Shown here piece after piece: positions 52,715 through 62,276 of a stretch of DNA of 64,000 bases. The translations under genes were made by a program, and so were the position numbers. The notes below the pieces were generated by a model that did no database searches, was not told the DNA's origin, and was given only the letters and a program-made list of their open reading frames with translations. Position 1 is the stretch's first letter. Every line of letters begins with the position of its first letter. This stretch comes from Melanopsichium pennsylvanicum (Eukaryota; Basidiomycota; Ustilaginomycetes; Ustilaginales). The stretch is taken from assembly GCA_900208305.1 (NCBI GenBank), contig OAPG01000017.1, positions 62,001 through 126,000 on the forward strand. Direction: 5' to 3'.

Positions 52715-53551
52715 AAAAAGGGAGATGTTGTTGGTACAGAAGATTCTCAATGTTGTGCACTAATGGATCCAGAGTCCCCAACTTGCCAGAATTCTGCTTC
52801 AAACATGCATACAGTACAGCTTGCTGTAGTGTGTTGATGTCTTCCTACCTATTGATGCGGTATGTATTTGATGTTTGCATCTTTGTGTGTCAAAAATTGT
52901 TCTTTGATTGCAAGCATACTTGTTCCTTATGGTGATTGGTTGCTTTGCCTTGTTGCATGATTGTTAGAGGTTTGCCCCTCCACATTAGTATCCTGGTAAG
53001 GATTTGAGAAGAAGGAAAATTGCCCCCTTTTTCATATCCGCTCATTCAAAGCAATCAGGAGGAGAAAATCCAAACACTATCTACAAGATAATAGAGAATC
53101 ATGAAGGAAGTAGAGACTTCAGGGCTAAACCTGCAAAAACTTCAAGACCTTAACCAGCAACATCCCTTGTTGTATATCAGAAGTATTGTCAAGGGAAAGC
53201 TGACAGAAGAAAAGTGCAGTGCTAGCATGATATCAAGCGCCAACCAAGCACAAAGTATGAATGAAAGGGAGAAGCTAAAGGGCTGCACTTTGCTGCAGGG
53301 AAGGGCACCATTAGCACACCCATTTCCAAAGAAAGCTGCCACAATTCCTGCCAGGGTCCAGTATCAACAAATCTATTTGAATCTTTTGGGCTGAGAAAAG
53401 GTCATTTCTCGGTTAGACTTTTGGAGCCTTTTCAGAACTCACATCATATTTCATCATCTCCACTCTATGGTCTTCTCTGATTTCTCACCATTGCTGTTGT
53501 GGATTTGATGAAGTGTGGAAAAAAATTGAAAAACAAAAAAAAAACAAAAAA
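52715..53551. other. AT-rich region beside the transposon island
   Basis: About 0.84 kb of AT-rich sequence unlike the gene space further right; probably more degraded repeat. A 97-codon open frame at 53101-53394 has no recognisable features. Poly-A blocks at 53521-53551 include the likely Pol III terminator of the tRNA gene. Confidence 0.4.
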
Positions 53552-53674
53552 CGACGCCTACAGGATTTGAACCTATGCTCCCAGAGGGAATGGCATTATT
53601 GTTGAGTAGATGTATACTCTAGAAGTCTTCTTCCTACTTCTAGTGCCACGCGATAACCACTCCGCCAAAGCGCC
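53552..53674 (-). tRNA. tRNA-Ser(AGA) with a 41-nt intron
   Basis: The minus strand folds as a type II tRNA. The acceptor stem pairs 53674-53668 with 53559-53553 (two G-U pairs), with discriminator G at 53552. The D arm is GCG/CGC. The anticodon stem TGGCA/TGCCA surrounds the loop CT-AGA-A. The long variable arm is CCC-TCT-GGG, as in serine tRNAs, and the T loop is TTCAAAT. The anticodon AGA lies at 53641-53639. The intron (53637-53597) begins one base after the anticodon, the canonical place; removing it leaves 82 nt. The Pol III terminator is the T-rich stretch (minus strand) just below 53550. It reads UCU, and UCC/UCA by wobble after A34 is converted to inosine. Confidence 0.92.
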
Positions 53675-53971
53675 TTGTTGTGTGACAGGAACAATGTTGT
53701 GTATATAATTTGTACAACCTTTTTCTTTAACAATTATATTTGTGTTCATCGTTGTAGATTGTGGGTATGATGGAACACCTTTAATAAAGCAGGGTCGTTG
53801 CATGGCATTGCCACCCACAGGTTACCTCAGGCGGTCAATTGTGATCAAATGGGAGTGAAGTAAGCATCAGAGCTATTCGGATCATGTGATCTTCTGGTGA
53901 TGATGATTGTCGAATCGAAAGATACAAGTACAAGTGACAGGTAATGTGATTTCTAAAGTAGGTCGGCAAGA
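53675..53971. other. intergenic region
   Basis: Upstream flank of the tRNA gene and 3' flank of the prefoldin gene. Nothing else recognised. Confidence 0.45.
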
Positions 53972-54590
53972 CTATTCACGTTCGAGATCTGTTCAAAAGT
54001 GAATATACATGAGAATAACTTATCAGTACAGCCTCTATCTATTTTGCTGTCTGGGTCTCGCATGCTTTCTCTGATTTGGAAAAGGAGAGGCTGTGTTGCT
54101 GTGCACTTACTGATATTATCCCCAAACTTGGCGTAGAGCTTAACTTTCAACCCCTTCATCTCTTGGTCATACCCATCCAATTTGTCTTGCAGCGCTCTGA
54201 TCTCTTGATCCGCATCTTGCTGCTCCTTCTCAAGCCTCTCCATCGCATCTGCATGTGGAAGCGACACAAATGTGTCAGCAATCTTGTAGAGGACTGCTTC
54301 GTCTTCGTCTGCGAGTTCGAGCTCCATAGCCAAATCGTCTAGCGACTCGCGATTCTCTTTGAGAACGCGGAGGTCCTCCAGAACGTCAGAGTAGGTCGAA
54401 TTCAGACGCGAGAAGGAGTTGATAGACTGTTGATCTTCCCATGTCACTTCGATCTCGTTTGCTTCTTGTTCGGAGAGCTGCATTGATACGAATTGAAAAA
54501 AAAAATCCCGGGTTGGTGATCAGAGTGGAAATCACACAACGGAGCGGACAAGATAGATAAAAGCTAGGAGAGGAGACTCACCATACGCAT
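53972..54590 (-). CDS. GIM3: prefoldin subunit 4 (Gim3/PFDN4), three exons with micro-exons
   Basis: The main exon (54477-54111) carries the beta-class prefoldin body: 'VTWEDQQSINSFSRL', a coiled coil, 'LELADEDEAVLYKIADTFVSLPHADAMERLEKEQ' and 'GLKVKLYAKFGDNI'. The last exon is only 17 bases (53988-53972), joined by GTAAGT...GAACAG, and gives the family ending 'NINLERE' and TAG; without it the frame runs into unrelated residues. At the 5' end, ATG CGT ATG (54590-54582) followed by GTGAGT splices to 54477 after a T tract and TGCAG. This gives MRMLSEQEA, a beginning I know from other fungal Gim3 proteins; an unspliced start at 54483 is the alternative. The total is 130 residues. Prefoldin passes unfolded actin and tubulin to CCT in the cytosol. 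Confidence 0.9.
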
Positions 54591-54957
54591 CTTGAACAAA
54601 TTTCTTGTTGCACTAGGGCAAAACGACGTTGGTATGGAGCTTGTGGACAATAAAGAGGAAGTGAAAAGAGTTAGAAGAGTGCTCTCGAGGAGAGCTGTCA
54701 AAAAAAGAGGCTCGACCCGTGCACGAGCACTTTTTCAGACTTCTCGGACCTCGGCACAATTTGTCAAGCGTGTGTGTTGCACAAAGACCAACACTTTCCT
54801 TGGCCCGACTTTAAAAAAAATCCTTGTGGGGCCTTCATCCGTCGCCTCTTCTCTTGACTCCCTCATCGTCATCCTGTTCTTGTCAATTCGTTCGCAACAG
54901 TATGAGCTGCCGCTAATCATTACAATCTTGAGCCCCTGGTTGCTTCAATTCGCCGTC
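54591..54957. promoter_or_regulatory. shared promoter of prefoldin subunit 4 and ALG1
   Basis: Only 367 bp separate the two divergent start codons. An open frame without ATG crosses most of it in the ALG1 direction but does not look like part of the protein. Confidence 0.6.
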
Positions 54958-57357
54958 ATGCTGCTGTGGTTGGTCCTCCTTACCTTCTGCGCGGTCCTCT
55001 TCCCCATAGTCGCACTGCTCTGCCTTTGCATCTACATCAGCGCCTATCGAAGCACCAGATCCTCCGATAAACCATGTCTCGGTCGATCTGCAGCAGTGGT
55101 GGTCTTGGGTGACATCGGCCGCTCCCCTCGCATGTGTTTCCACGTGCAATCATTGGCAAACGAAGGCTACAAAGTTGCCATAGTGGGCTATCCCGGCTCA
55201 GCTCTCCCTACCGCCCTTCGCCGATCCTCTGTCAAGTCGCATCACCTTCGCTCTCCACCCGCATTCATAGCTCGCCTCCCTCGTAAAGCTTTCATTATCG
55301 CCGCACCCTTCAAGCTCCTTCTTCAGGCAATCTCGCTGTTTTTGGAATTGACGATCAACGTTCATCCGCCTCCCGAAGTGGTGCTGGTCCAGACACCACC
55401 GGCGTTGCCGACGCTGTTGGTGGTGAAGATGGCTGCAGCTCTGGTCAAGGCAAGAGTGATCATAGATTGGCATAATTTGGCCTACACAATCCTGGCACTT
55501 AGATTAGGAGCCAAAAGTAAGTTGGTCAAATTGGCCGAGTGGTTGGAGAGATGGAGCGGAAGGGGGGCATACGCGCATCTGTTCGTGACAGAGGCTATGA
55601 AGAGTCATCTGAGCGCGAGTTGGAAATTGAAAGGAGAGAAGAAGGCCCTTCACGACAGACCGCCAGCGCACTTCAGACGAGCGACACTGGGAGAGACGCA
55701 TAAGCTTATGACAAAACTCATTCCCATGCTTCAACCTCCGATAGAGGACGAATTTCTGCCCAAGGCCGAAGGTGCGGAAAGTACGCCATTCACAAAGGTG
55801 CTGCGTCCTGAGGCTAGCGCACACAAAGAAGGAGGAGATAGGGAGGAGAGCGGATTGCAGTCGAGACAAGATCGACCAGCACTGGTCGTGTCTAGCACGT
55901 CTTGGACAGCAGATGAAGACTTTGGTCTACTTCTAAGAGCTGCAAGGCTTTACGAGTATCGCGCTCGCACACTGGCTGAAGCTTGTCATTCCGTCTCAAA
56001 CTCACCTTCGGTCTCGCCAGTGCACTCGCGCAGCAGCACAGCAGACGATTCGACCTACCACACTCTGCTCTCTCCCATCTCACCCTCGTCTGCAGCCTCG
56101 ACTGCATCTCACTTTTCCTACACTTCCGGTTGCGCCTCACCCATTCGCACCTCGAAACAACGCCGACGAGCATCCCATTCGTTCCCGCACACCACCCCTG
56201 CTACTCCAACTCTTCCACATTACCCAGCCTCGCTGCTGCCCAGGATGCTCATCATCGTTACGGGCAAAGGCGAGCTCAAGTCTCGGTATCTCGCGGAGAT
56301 TCGGCACCTGGAATTCACCGAAGAATGGCGATATGTGCGCATTAGAACTGCTTGGTTGGAAACCGAAGACTATCCCGTACTACTCGGAAGTGCAGATATA
56401 GGTGTCAGCTTACATACAAGCAGTAGTGGTTTGGATTTGCCCATGAAAGTGGTCGACATGCTGGGTTGTGGTTTGCCCGTGTGCGCGTTGGATTTCGACT
56501 GTCTGGACGAGTTGGTGAAAGACGGGATGAACGGAGTGGTGTTCAAGGATGCAGAAACATTGGCCAGGCAGTGGGAGAGTCTGTTCGCACGACATCCAGA
56601 GAAGAATTGGTTGGTTTCGGGAGATGGGATGCGTCGCCCCTTTGAATTAGAAGGTATGCTTGAATTAGAAGGGGCGAATGATTTTGCAGAAGGATTGACG
56701 GCGAGTACTGCACGAAATCTGCTAAGCAGCGCGAGAGTGGAACAAGGTGTTCCCATGAGTCCAAATCCGAGCATGACCCTGTTGCCTAGTCCCGGATTGG
56801 CACCAAAAATGTATGGACGTGATCGCGGACCAGTTCAAGGTCAAGTAGAAGGAGGAGGTAAGGGGAGAAGCGGAACCAGTACGTGGGGCGGAAATTGGAA
56901 GGCTGTCATGAGGCCTTTGTTGTCACCACCCAATGTCGATGCAAGTGTAGACGAACGGGATCGAGCTTCGGTTGATCCGAATCTTTCTCGCACTTCAGCA
57001 CTGAAACTCGACACTGCACTGGGTAGGGGAATCCTCTTTTCGCGTCGGTCTAAAAAAGGCTGTGTCCCTGCATCCCAGATTGATGTCGACGAACCCTCTC
57101 AAACAAGTATGACTCAACATGGAAACGAGCAAGGTCAAGAAGACATGCTGGCAGGTACAGCAGATAGCAGCAAAATTTTTAGTAAGAATGGATTCAATTT
57201 TGTAAGCCAAACAGCAAAACCCATAGGCTCCGAGCGTCACATTGGTCTACGTCAAAGGAAAAGCCTCAGCAAACCACCCAATTCTCACTCCTCTTTGCCT
57301 CCTCAACAAGATCCAATTCCTGTCATTCAGGTATCCAAACCTCCCACACCTCCGTAA
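54958..57357 (+). CDS. ALG1: ALG1, chitobiosyldiphosphodolichol beta-1,4-mannosyltransferase
   Basis: 799 residues from the ATG at 54958. An N-terminal membrane anchor ('MLLWLVLLTFCAVLFPIVALLCLCIYI') precedes the ALG1 sequence 'AVVVLGDIGRSPRMCFHVQSLA', 'VIIDWHNLAYTILALRLG', 'LVVSSTSWTADEDFGLLLRA', 'WLETEDYPVLLGSADIGVSLHTSSSGLDLPMKVVDMLGCGLPVCALDF'. It adds the first mannose from GDP-Man to GlcNAc2-PP-dolichol on the cytosolic ER face. Two oddities: a Ser/Pro/Thr-rich insert of about 90 residues (roughly 340-430) between 'SSTSW' and 'ITGKGELK', and a disordered C-terminal extension of about 240 residues after the catalytic domain. Splice pairs that would remove them are not evident. The start is chosen because it opens the anchor; the region before it has only a TTG and one early ATG. 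Confidence 0.95.
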   Translation: MLLWLVLLTFCAVLFPIVALLCLCIYISAYRSTRSSDKPCLGRSAAVVVLGDIGRSPRMCFHVQSLANEGYKVAIVGYPGSALPTALRRSSVKSHHLRSPPAFIARLPRKAFIIAAPFKLLLQAISLFLELTINVHPPPEVVLVQTPPALPTLLVVKMAAALVKARVIIDWHNLAYTILALRLGAKSKLVKLAEWLERWSGRGAYAHLFVTEAMKSHLSASWKLKGEKKALHDRPPAHFRRATLGETHKLMTKLIPMLQPPIEDEFLPKAEGAESTPFTKVLRPEASAHKEGGDREESGLQSRQDRPALVVSSTSWTADEDFGLLLRAARLYEYRARTLAEACHSVSNSPSVSPVHSRSSTADDSTYHTLLSPISPSSAASTASHFSYTSGCASPIRTSKQRRRASHSFPHTTPATPTLPHYPASLLPRMLIIVTGKGELKSRYLAEIRHLEFTEEWRYVRIRTAWLETEDYPVLLGSADIGVSLHTSSSGLDLPMKVVDMLGCGLPVCALDFDCLDELVKDGMNGVVFKDAETLARQWESLFARHPEKNWLVSGDGMRRPFELEGMLELEGANDFAEGLTASTARNLLSSARVEQGVPMSPNPSMTLLPSPGLAPKMYGRDRGPVQGQVEGGGKGRSGTSTWGGNWKAVMRPLLSPPNVDASVDERDRASVDPNLSRTSALKLDTALGRGILFSRRSKKGCVPASQIDVDEPSQTSMTQHGNEQGQEDMLAGTADSSKIFSKNGFNFVSQTAKPIGSERHIGLRQRKSLSKPPNSHSSLPPQQDPIPVIQVSKPPTPP

Positions 57358-57514
57358 TATGGAATCCGTGCCGCAGTTGGACAATCGAAAGGTTCTTGTG
57401 CACATGGTATATTCATAATTCTGCTTTTCTCCCAGGTGACAGGAAAAAGTGAGCCGGTCTTGTTTATGAGTCGCTTTTGATGTTAGCACGGCAATGAGAG
57501 GGGGCGTGTATGTA

Positions 57515-57548
<34 letters not shown>

Positions 57549-57716
57549 AATTGCGGTAGACCAACAAACGACAGTGAAGATGACAATGATGAATCAAACC
57601 AAGACCAATAATAATGTGAACGAGCGGCAGGGTGACGACCGCAGACCCACTCGCCACCTCGTTGTTGTATTTCATGCTTCTAAATTCTTTCACCCGCCCT
57701 ACGCTATTTTGCCACT
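57358..57716. other. intergenic region between convergent genes
   Basis: Contains a (TG)n run at 57517-57546. No gene seen. Confidence 0.5.
57517..57546 (+). repeat. (TG)n microsatellite
   Basis: About 13 TG units preceded by 'tgtatgtatg', in the 3' flank between convergent genes. Confidence 0.85.
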
Positions 57717-59300
57717 CTAAGGATTGGCAAGATGCAATCCAGCGCCAGGCCTACCCTGTTCACCATCGGGCGAACCGGAGTGTGCGTCATAGTTGCCATA
57801 CTGATCGTGGTCCTGATGGCCTTGGTAATATTGAGGCTGTTGCTGCGGCGAGCCGTGACCTTGGTAATGCTGTGGGTACTGTTGCGGACTAGTGGCGCCA
57901 AGCGGCGGGCTCTGGTAGCCGCCGTCGTATTGACTTCCACCATGTCCATCCTGCGATCCTCCAGCGCCTTTGTGGCCGCCTTGGCTAGACGCATTCGGTG
58001 CACCGACTTGAGTCGAGCCGACAGACAGACTGTGACTCAAGTTCTGATTACCGTGTGCCTGACTCTGACCTGGACTAGTGTACCCAGGTGCGGCGCCCCA
58101 TGCTTCGCCTGAAGGGTAAGCGCCCTGTGGCTGAGCACCCCATCCTTGCTGCATTCCGTATTGCTGCTGATACTGAGGGTTGCCATAGCCTTGTGGATGA
58201 GCGTAGTATGCGTCGTAGCCCTCCTGCTGGTGGTGCTGTCCGTACTCGTGCGCGGCGTATGCTCCGGCGCCCGCGACACCGGCTGCACCCCACGCCGGTT
58301 CCTGTCCAACGTTTTGGTAATGGTAAGGCTGTTGCGACATTTCAGAATCATGAGCCATATCGTCCATCTGAATCTCGTTCACGTTGGCCACGCTGCCTCC
58401 TTTGGCTTCGCCATTGCCACCAGCTCCCCGACCGTAGACCGCCTCTGCAGAGTTCTCGTTGACGTGGTCGTTCTCCTGACCGAACGAGAGCCACTCGACT
58501 TCCTTTGCCTTCTTAGCTCTCCTTCGGAGAGGAAGCAGGATGAGCCAGATGAGAATGATGAGACCAGCAACACCACCAGCCACACCGCCGATGATTGCGC
58601 CGAGGTTGGTGTCGGATCCACTGCTCGAGCCTGAAGCGCTGGAAGCGGTGGCGGAAGGATTAGCGGATGAGGTAACGCCGGTGACCAGGGCGCCGTCGGA
58701 ACCAGTGGTGGTGTAGGTCACGACGACCACCGGAATGGATGTAGCAGATGAGGATGCGGCAGAAGTGGTCCGAACGCTGGATGCAGCCGATGTTGTTGGG
58801 GTTGTCACAGCAGCGGAAGAAGTGGTGGTGACGGAGGCGGAGGTAGGTGTAGTCGAAGCGCTGCTCGACGTGGGCGTGGTCGGGGTCGTGGTCGTGGTCG
58901 TGGGCGTGGGCGTGGTAGAAGAGGTAGATGTCGAGCTGGGAGTAGAGGAAGTGCTCGAAGTTGTGGGAGTGGTAGAAGTGCTCGACGCGCTGGTGCTGGT
59001 GGTACTGGGTTGACTGCTAGAACTGGAAGTTGCGTCACTGGTAGTAGGATCAGTGCCAGATCCAGTAGAAGCAGTGGTACCAGTGGTGTCATTGGTGTCA
59101 GTGGTACCAGTGGTGTCAGTGGTACCAGTGGTGTCAGTGGTGTCAGTGGAAGCAGTGGTGCCGGAAAGAGTGTTGCCGGTGTTTTGAGGCGACCGAGGAA
59201 CGCCAGCCATGGTCATTTCGGATTGAATGTCGGTTTTGGGATTGCCGATGTGATCGTTATTGGTGATGACCGGAGTGATGGTATCAGAGAGAAGGACCAT
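57717..59300 (-). CDS. Ser/Thr-rich single-pass membrane protein (Mid2/mucin-like layout)
   Basis: From the ATG at 59300 this is a 527-residue frame. Residues of about 45-215 are almost only Ser, Thr, Pro, Ala and Asp, with TDTTGTTDTT-type repeats, suited to heavy O-mannosylation. One membrane segment follows (about 235-258, 'AIIGGVAGGVAGLIILIWLILLPL') and then a basic 'RRRAKK' stop-transfer. The cytosolic tail of about 260 residues is rich in Gln, Gly, Tyr and His ('YQQQYGMQQGWGAQPQ'). This layout is that of fungal wall-stress sensors or signalling mucins, but there is no WSC domain. No signal peptide is visible at this start. A possible upstream exon at 59963-59902 begins MSFYDVIDHRAFGG and ends LHQRQAT before GTAAGT; it could splice in phase into acceptors near 59022 within the Ser/Thr region. 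The N-terminus is therefore uncertain. Confidence 0.72.
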   Translation of the reverse strand: MVLLSDTITPVITNNDHIGNPKTDIQSEMTMAGVPRSPQNTGNTLSGTTASTDTTDTTGTTDTTGTTDTNDTTGTTASTGSGTDPTTSDATSSSSSQPSTTSTSASSTSTTPTTSSTSSTPSSTSTSSTTPTPTTTTTTPTTPTSSSASTTPTSASVTTTSSAAVTTPTTSAASSVRTTSAASSSATSIPVVVVTYTTTGSDGALVTGVTSSANPSATASSASGSSSGSDTNLGAIIGGVAGGVAGLIILIWLILLPLRRRAKKAKEVEWLSFGQENDHVNENSAEAVYGRGAGGNGEAKGGSVANVNEIQMDDMAHDSEMSQQPYHYQNVGQEPAWGAAGVAGAGAYAAHEYGQHHQQEGYDAYYAHPQGYGNPQYQQQYGMQQGWGAQPQGAYPSGEAWGAAPGYTSPGQSQAHGNQNLSHSLSVGSTQVGAPNASSQGGHKGAGGSQDGHGGSQYDGGYQSPPLGATSPQQYPQHYQGHGSPQQQPQYYQGHQDHDQYGNYDAHSGSPDGEQGRPGAGLHLANP

Positions 59301-62276
59301 TTTGGGAAGGACAAGCACGAAAGATCAAACAAGGGGTGTAGGTGTGCCAAAAATGGAGGTTCGAGCGTCAGTCTATCGTGCGCTTAATGTGTGAGCGAGG
59401 GAGAAAGAGAGGTAGTGTGTGTGTGTGTGAACCGCACGCAGTCAGACGATCGCAGATGTGGCGAGGCAGGCTTTGCACTTGAGACGTCCGATCGTGTGAT
59501 TGCGCATGGAACGCCCCAGTTAAGCGGATCAATGCTCAGCACGCCAGCAATGGATGCAGCAGCAAGACTTCGGGGTTGAGCGACGATGATGGGGGACAGT
59601 GGTGGTAGATCTGCCGTCTATTCACAAAGACTAGTCAGAAGAAGACCAGTTCGAGTGATTAGAGGTGGAAGAAAGGAACGATGAAGGGATCAAGGTAGAG
59701 GAGAGGAGCGAGGCGTGATTGCAACCCAACGACGGCGAGGTGTGGCGCAAAATAAAGTGGTGGGTTCACAAAAGGAGCCGCCCCGACTGCACATTCTGGT
59801 CTACCTTGCTGGATTTGTGCGTGTGCGTTTGTGTGTGCATAGAGGAGCAAAGGCAGGGTTGTGATCTATAAGAGGGAAACAAGACTTAAAAAGAAACTTA
59901 CGTAGCCTGACGCTGGTGAAGGCCGCCAAAGGCTCTGTGGTCGATAACGTCGTAGAAGCTCATGGTAATGCGCGAATTAGGGTTGGGCTCGAGATTGTGC
60001 TTGAGTCAAAATGAAGCGTATGGCTGATCAGCCTTGTGTTGTGGGCGTGTTGATGAGGTTCAACAAGGGAACAGTGCAGATGAAGCGGTTGGCGGATCAC
60101 ACTCGGTGAAAATGGTGTGAGTGAGCGACAAATCGAAGCCGAATGAAACGCAGAAACGATGCTGGGAGAGCCGATGCAGATGGAGCGTGGACTGGACAAG
60201 TGGGTGGGAGAGCCGATGCAGATGGAGCGTGGACTGGACAGGTGGGTGGGAGGATAGGAGAAGGGAGTTGTTGAGGGTTATGGAAGCATGAAAGCAAAGT
60301 GGGTAGATGTGGGAGATCCGTATCCCTCTTTTTGCACCGACTGATCGAGGGTGCAAGGGTGTCGAAACGTTTTTTGTTCGGCGTAGCTGCAGCTTGGATG
60401 CGTGTATGACGATGGCCAATGTGTGTGCAGGCAGAAGAGATGGCAAATGCAAGCAGGCAGGAAAAAGGGGTAAGCAGAGCGTGGAGGAAAAGAGAAAGTT
60501 TCTCGGCACTCACGTTCGAGCGGCAATGCTGTGCCAAAAAAGGGGGAATTTGCAGCCCATTCTCCCGGTGCTGTCAAGTGCAAGCCTGGCCAGAAACCAA
60601 CACGAACACACTCACGCAATCACACAGGGAGGCTGTACCAAATCATGGACAGCACTACACAGCAATCAAGTGGATTTTTAAGCTCGAGACCAAATGCAAA
60701 AGCTGCGTGGATAAGGAACCACGGTTTGAAAATTAAGCGCGGAAGCCACTAGAATTCCCAAAATGTCTGCAGGAAAATCACGAGGTAACTTAAAGAAGAA
60801 AAAAACACACACACACACACACAGGGGCCACACAGATGATAAACATTCCGCCACATAGAATACTCTGTAGCAGCTCCTGGATATAACAAGGATCTTATTA
60901 ATAAGTCAATCCCGAAACAAAGGATCGTGTGGTCGAGCTTCGAGCTTCGCGGTGCAAAGACAATGCCTTGACGCAACCCAAACTACGCTTCTTCAGACTG
61001 CCTTGATCACTTTGCAGATTCGCAAGAGTAGCGGAAAGGGACCGAAGGAGCTGTGTTGCTTGGTACTTTTGTGTCGGAATCAGCCGAGAAGAGTGAGTGC
61101 TGTACAATAAATTACAGTAATTTACATTACGCACATCTAGGAGCTTCTTACCCCATCACGGTCGTTGCCTTGCTTTGCGTCGCATTGACCAGCGTGTTGG
61201 GGTTCGCGAACTGAATCGATCCGACAATAGCGTCATGTGTAACTGTGTGATGGTCACTTTCTTACAAGAAGGTTCAGTAGTTTTTTTTCCCTTTCATGCT
61301 GACCGATCCTTGAAGCAGTCAACGTTCAAGCGTCATCAAATTGCAGCCCATGGTAAGCTCAAAATTCATAGCTACATTGTTTTTCTTTTCTTTCCCCCTT
61401 TTTCCACTCTAATTTTCTAATTTGTGACTGTAGTGCAGTAATCACAGCTTGCACGAACGATCGGCCCTCACAACACGGCTGCACAGTAGTTGCTGTTGGA
61501 TGCGCTGAAACACTCCTGCGATAAGGCCCCTTGTGAGCACACGTTTTGGTCAATCACACATGGCAGGGCTGCGACAAGAAAGGGCATGTTCGAAGGGATT
61601 CATCATTCCAACCACGGGCAGATGAAGTCGAGCGCAGTGCGGCGTTATGTGGTCCATGCGAGCCTCACCGTCACTCGGAGGCTGTGCAATCTGTCTAAGC
61701 GAGTGCCGCACACAGCTTCTTTGCTCTCACGTGGTGCTCCAATGTTACGAAGTCGCGAAAATGGTCTGGACCCTTATTGGTTCGCGCAGCAGAGCTCTCG
61801 TTGTCGACTTCTTCTTCTCTCTTCCCAGTCTCATCCTGCCGATTCCGACCGAGGGCGCCCGATGCGATCTGTGACGCAACCATGGATTGCGATTGCAACA
61901 TCGAATCTTCTGTCACAGAGACATCTACTTGATCCATTCCTTTGCCTTCTACAACGACCAAAAGGTTCTTACTGGTACGACATGCCAGAGATGCAGCAGA
62001 GTGAGAACCTAGCAAGGAAGTTCGGTCATGTAAGCTCTGAACCTTCCCTTTATATTTCGCAACTACATCTTGTCATCACGTCTTTGCCTCTTTTTAACCT
62101 TGACAACATCATCCCTTCCGGCCACATTCTGGTGCTACTGCCTCGCTGGCACTGTGTCGTATTGAGATCAAACTGATGGTATGTCCATGGTATGAAATGT
62201 GATCATCTGAGCTTCCTGAACAAACACCATCATCTTTCCATTCTCTAACACATGTAGTCTGCACGACGCGCTCAGT
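59301..62276. other. large intergenic region (3 kb)
   Basis: Contains the promoter, leader and possibly a first exon (59902-59963) of the membrane protein gene, a 42-bp tandem duplication (60164-60247), an (AC)n run (60807-60822) and the promoter of the UPF0643-like gene. Open frames at 61490-62176 and elsewhere lack protein-like composition and homology I can recognise. No tRNA seen. Confidence 0.45.
60164..60247 (+). repeat. 42-bp tandem duplication
   Basis: 60164-60205 and 60206-60247 ('gggagagccgatgcagatgg...') differ at one base. Non-coding, about 200 bp upstream of the possible first exon of the membrane protein gene. Confidence 0.9.

Noticed and set aside
53101..53394. A 97-codon gene in the AT-rich flank
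   Set aside because: No recognisable motif, composition like the surrounding repeat-rich DNA, and shadow frames on the other strand.
54592..54957. A 122-residue N-terminal extension of ALG1
   Set aside because: It begins at TTG, is not ALG1-like and overlaps the short divergent promoter; the ATG at 54958 opens the expected membrane anchor.
59301..59318. Start of the membrane protein at a GTG
   Set aside because: GTG is an unlikely start in fungi; the first ATG in the frame is at 59300.
61490..62176. A 228-codon gene upstream of the UPF0643-like gene
   Set aside because: Cys/Arg/Ser/His-rich composition typical of chance frames, overlapping open frames on both strands and no family resemblance.
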